In this document: positions 62,012-64,000 of the stretch, piece by piece
Layout: every line of letters starts with the position of its first letter
How positions within the stretch are numbered: the stretch's first letter is position 1
DNA from: Shewanella baltica
GTDB lineage: Bacteria; Pseudomonadota; Gammaproteobacteria; Enterobacterales; Shewanellaceae
Assembly: GCF_900456975.1 (NCBI RefSeq)
Contig: NZ_UGYM01000002.1
Coordinates: 2,542,001 to 2,606,000 of the forward strand
Length of the DNA stretch: 64,000 nucleotides
Direction: 5' to 3'
Notes under the pieces: model-generated
Databases searched by the model: none
The model's input: only the letters and a program-made list of their open reading frames with translations
What the model was told of the DNA's origin: nothing
Position numbers and translations under genes: made by a program

Positions 62012-63210
62012 CACATAGTCTCCTTGGCATTTTCATTGGCAGGAAATAACCGCCACACCAGCATCCTTGCCACCAGCAGCAGCGCGCCTAAACCCATCAA
62101 ATAAGCAGATTTCAGCAGTAGTGTTGTTTCTAAGGAATAATAATATCCACTGACAAACAGCAGCGCCGACATAATTCCCATGCCTTTTAGCCAAGGCTCA
62201 TTGCAATAATGGCCAAGCAAGATCAATAGGATAGCCGTCGATAATCCCTGCATGGGTAAAGATAAACCGCTAATAACCATTAAACCGAGAAAACAGCCTA
62301 TCGCCGCCATTGAGCTAAGTGATTGTTGGCGTTTGCGAAATACAGTGACCAACAATAATCCGCAAATGACAAAAATAATCGACAGATGGCTTAGCGTGAA
62401 CCACAGACTTTGTTGCCAAGGACTGAATAAGGCTTCAAAAATACTGTCCATGCTAAAGGCATGCATCAGTTGCAATGTAACTAACGCCAGTGCAAAGCCG
62501 TAGATAAGCATGCACGCTCGGCGGTAATGACGCCCGAACCGATTGATATTGAACAACACTAGGCTAATGATTAAGGCAAACAGACTTGGGCAGACATTGA
62601 GCCATTCGAATTTAGCCATGAGGCCAATCACGCACCAACTTAAGCCAAACGCGAACACAAACTGGGCTAATCCATGGGCAATTAAGCCCCACAACAGCAA
62701 GAGAATACCCGCCATACACAGATACCAGTTGAGGCTAAAATCATTGTCGATTAAATCATAGAATCCCCAAGCCACACTGATTAAACCACTCAAACAGGCG
62801 GCAAAAGCAAATTGCTCAATGAAGATCTGTTGCCGCGGCAAAAAGTACAGCCCAATGCCCACGGCTAAATAGGTTAAGCCGATAAATAAGGCGACGCCCT
62901 CACCTACCCGCTCAAAAATAGCACCAAATGCCGCCATCATAAAACCCAATAGAAACAAAGCGGCTATCCAAGCAGCGAAGGCCTGCATAGCGGCAATATA
63001 CCAAGGAATATCCTGGTTTTCTGGCATTTGGGGCGTATTGACTTTGCCCTCGGCATACAAGGATTGCCACAGGGTTATCAGACTGGATTCACCCGATGCA
63101 TCAATTGAAGCGGCATCCTCTTTTGAAGGAGACTTTAAAGCAGTCGCTACTGAACCCGTTAAAGGATTGGTCACCATGTCGCCATCCGGTAAGCCATTAT
63201 TGTTGCTCAT
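62011..63210 (-). CDS. DUF4401 domain-containing membrane protein
   Basis: 399 residues. A soluble N-terminus of ~70 residues, then about 11 hydrophobic helices. Overlaps both neighbours, so the operon is translationally coupled. DUF4401 proteins occur with DUF2157 and GDYXXLXY partners as a presumed membrane complex of unknown role. Confidence 0.85.
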   Translation of the reverse strand: MSNNNGLPDGDMVTNPLTGSVATALKSPSKEDAASIDASGESSLITLWQSLYAEGKVNTPQMPENQDIPWYIAAMQAFAAWIAALFLLGFMMAAFGAIFERVGEGVALFIGLTYLAVGIGLYFLPRQQIFIEQFAFAACLSGLISVAWGFYDLIDNDFSLNWYLCMAGILLLLWGLIAHGLAQFVFAFGLSWCVIGLMAKFEWLNVCPSLFALIISLVLFNINRFGRHYRRACMLIYGFALALVTLQLMHAFSMDSIFEALFSPWQQSLWFTLSHLSIIFVICGLLLVTVFRKRQQSLSSMAAIGCFLGLMVISGLSLPMQGLSTAILLILLGHYCNEPWLKGMGIMSALLFVSGYYYSLETTLLLKSAYLMGLGALLLVARMLVWRLFPANENAKETM

Positions 63211-64000
63211 GAATGTCTCCCAATTTCCCTTGGGTCGCTCTCGCTGCGGGATCAGGCTCTAATTCAGACATAGGTTCAGGTTCTAATTCTGACATAGACT
63301 GTGACAGTGATTTTAGCTTGCGACTCAGTTCCTTTAACCAAATACTCAAGCCTGTGCTCGCCAAAATGATGTAAAGCCCAATAAACAAAAAACCACCTAT
63401 GGGATCATTGTCCTCAAACATCAGCCGAATCAGTAAAGCAGCGACCACGGCAATCAAGCTAAAACCGCCCAAGGCCAAGGGATAAATGCGCGGTAAGCGA
63501 TAGCGAAAAATAACGAATCCCAACACTAGATGGGCAAGATAACCACAAACTATCCAAGTACTAAAGCCATCACCTTTAAGGAGATCATCGAAAATCAGCC
63601 AAGTGATTAACCAAGTAAAACAGCCCATCGCAAACAGTGAACACGCATATTCGAGGATTGGCGCATGCCAGCGCCCCGCGACGTTGCGGTCTAACAAGAC
63701 AAAAGCGTAATAGATAGCTAAATTCAAACAGATAAAGATCAGCAGTTGGCCTTGTTCATCCAAGAAGGCTCCCCATAAATGGGAAAAGGAATCTAAAAAT
63801 ATCCCTATGCTTAGGTTAATAAGTCCCACCAGCAGCAGCCATAAACCATCGAATCCCGCCACCCAAGCGAAAGGCAAAATCACTAACGCCCACAGGGCGA
63901 ATAACTGCCAAGGATCGGCGCCCGTTTGATAGGTTTGCCCAACCAGTGCTAATAAGCCGCCCACCAATACGCTCGCGGCTAATAACACACCATTGGCTGT
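63197..64000 (-). CDS. DUF2157 domain-containing membrane protein, 5' end outside the window
   Basis: 268 codons visible, the frame open to the window edge; the GTG at 63988 is internal and not the start. About eight membrane helices; GQTYQTGADPWQLFALWAL is the DUF2157 signature. The C-terminus has a short imperfect peptide repeat (SMSELEPEPMSELEPD). Overlaps the DUF4401 start by 14 bases. Confidence 0.85.
   Translation of the reverse strand, partial: TANGVLLAASVLVGGLLALVGQTYQTGADPWQLFALWALVILPFAWVAGFDGLWLLLVGLINLSIGIFLDSFSHLWGAFLDEQGQLLIFICLNLAIYYAFVLLDRNVAGRWHAPILEYACSLFAMGCFTWLITWLIFDDLLKGDGFSTWIVCGYLAHLVLGFVIFRYRLPRIYPLALGGFSLIAVVAALLIRLMFEDNDPIGGFLFIGLYIILASTGLSIWLKELSRKLKSLSQSMSELEPEPMSELEPDPAARATQGKLGDIHEQQ

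Noticed and set aside
1..64000. CRISPR array or intact insertion sequence
   Set aside because: No regularly spaced identical repeats with unique spacers, and no complete transposase gene were seen.

Overview
The window looks like a chromosomal stretch of a Shewanella species (Gammaproteobacteria, Alteromonadales). The clearest signs are the complete proteobacterial dedicated sortase locus (class GN sortase, VIT/VWA target, OmpA-like PdsO, PdsR/PdsS), an ExeM-type secreted nuclease, the hdfR/maoP pair, ppk-ppx behind a Pho box, and integron-type gene cassettes. This assignment is inference from gene content and synteny; no rRNA or tRNA gene was seen.

Layout. 1-2746: almost gene-free decayed DNA with a ~270 bp imperfect direct duplication. 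2747-4245: LysR regulator convergent with a VOC enzyme. 4435-6726: a hipBA toxin-antitoxin operon behind four evenly spaced operators, enclosed by two copies of a palindromic element in opposite orientation. 6730-7783: two integron-type cassettes (Nudix, GNAT) with an attC. 8082-12435: a Fur-type iron uptake locus (PepSY protein and two small membrane proteins divergent from a TonB-dependent receptor). 12848-28977: a lambdoid-type element of about 16 kb. It has Cro and CI, operators on both sides of the immunity region, replication genes O and P with iterons inside O, a Q-position gene, a second tyrosine recombinase in the replication operon, a long run of small coupled early genes, excisionase and integrase, but no lysis, packaging, head or tail genes.

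Between the CI repressor and the opposite early promoter, the place where lambda carries rexAB, sit two genes on the minus strand (a HEPN-motif protein and a three-helix membrane protein). Each is followed by an integron attC site, one of them very close to the Vibrio VCR repeat. A third cassette, at 56451-57605, encodes a RelA/SpoT-domain protein. It shares with the prophage cassettes the same ~100-300 bp upstream element, including a LexA-like box. I regard these cassettes, dispersed and without a visible integron integrase, as the most interesting part of the window and as candidate defence genes.

29279-64000 is mostly core genome: periplasmic-type ATP-dependent DNA ligase, dgkA, hdfR and maoP, a RimK-type ligase, an outer-membrane protein, an M28 peptidase, a GGDEF diguanylate cyclase, the sortase locus (its response regulator gene broken by a one-base deletion), metC, creA, yegD, ppk1-ppx, a four-gene J-domain operon of unknown role, exeM, and a DUF2157-DUF4401-GDYXXLXY membrane operon that runs off the right edge.
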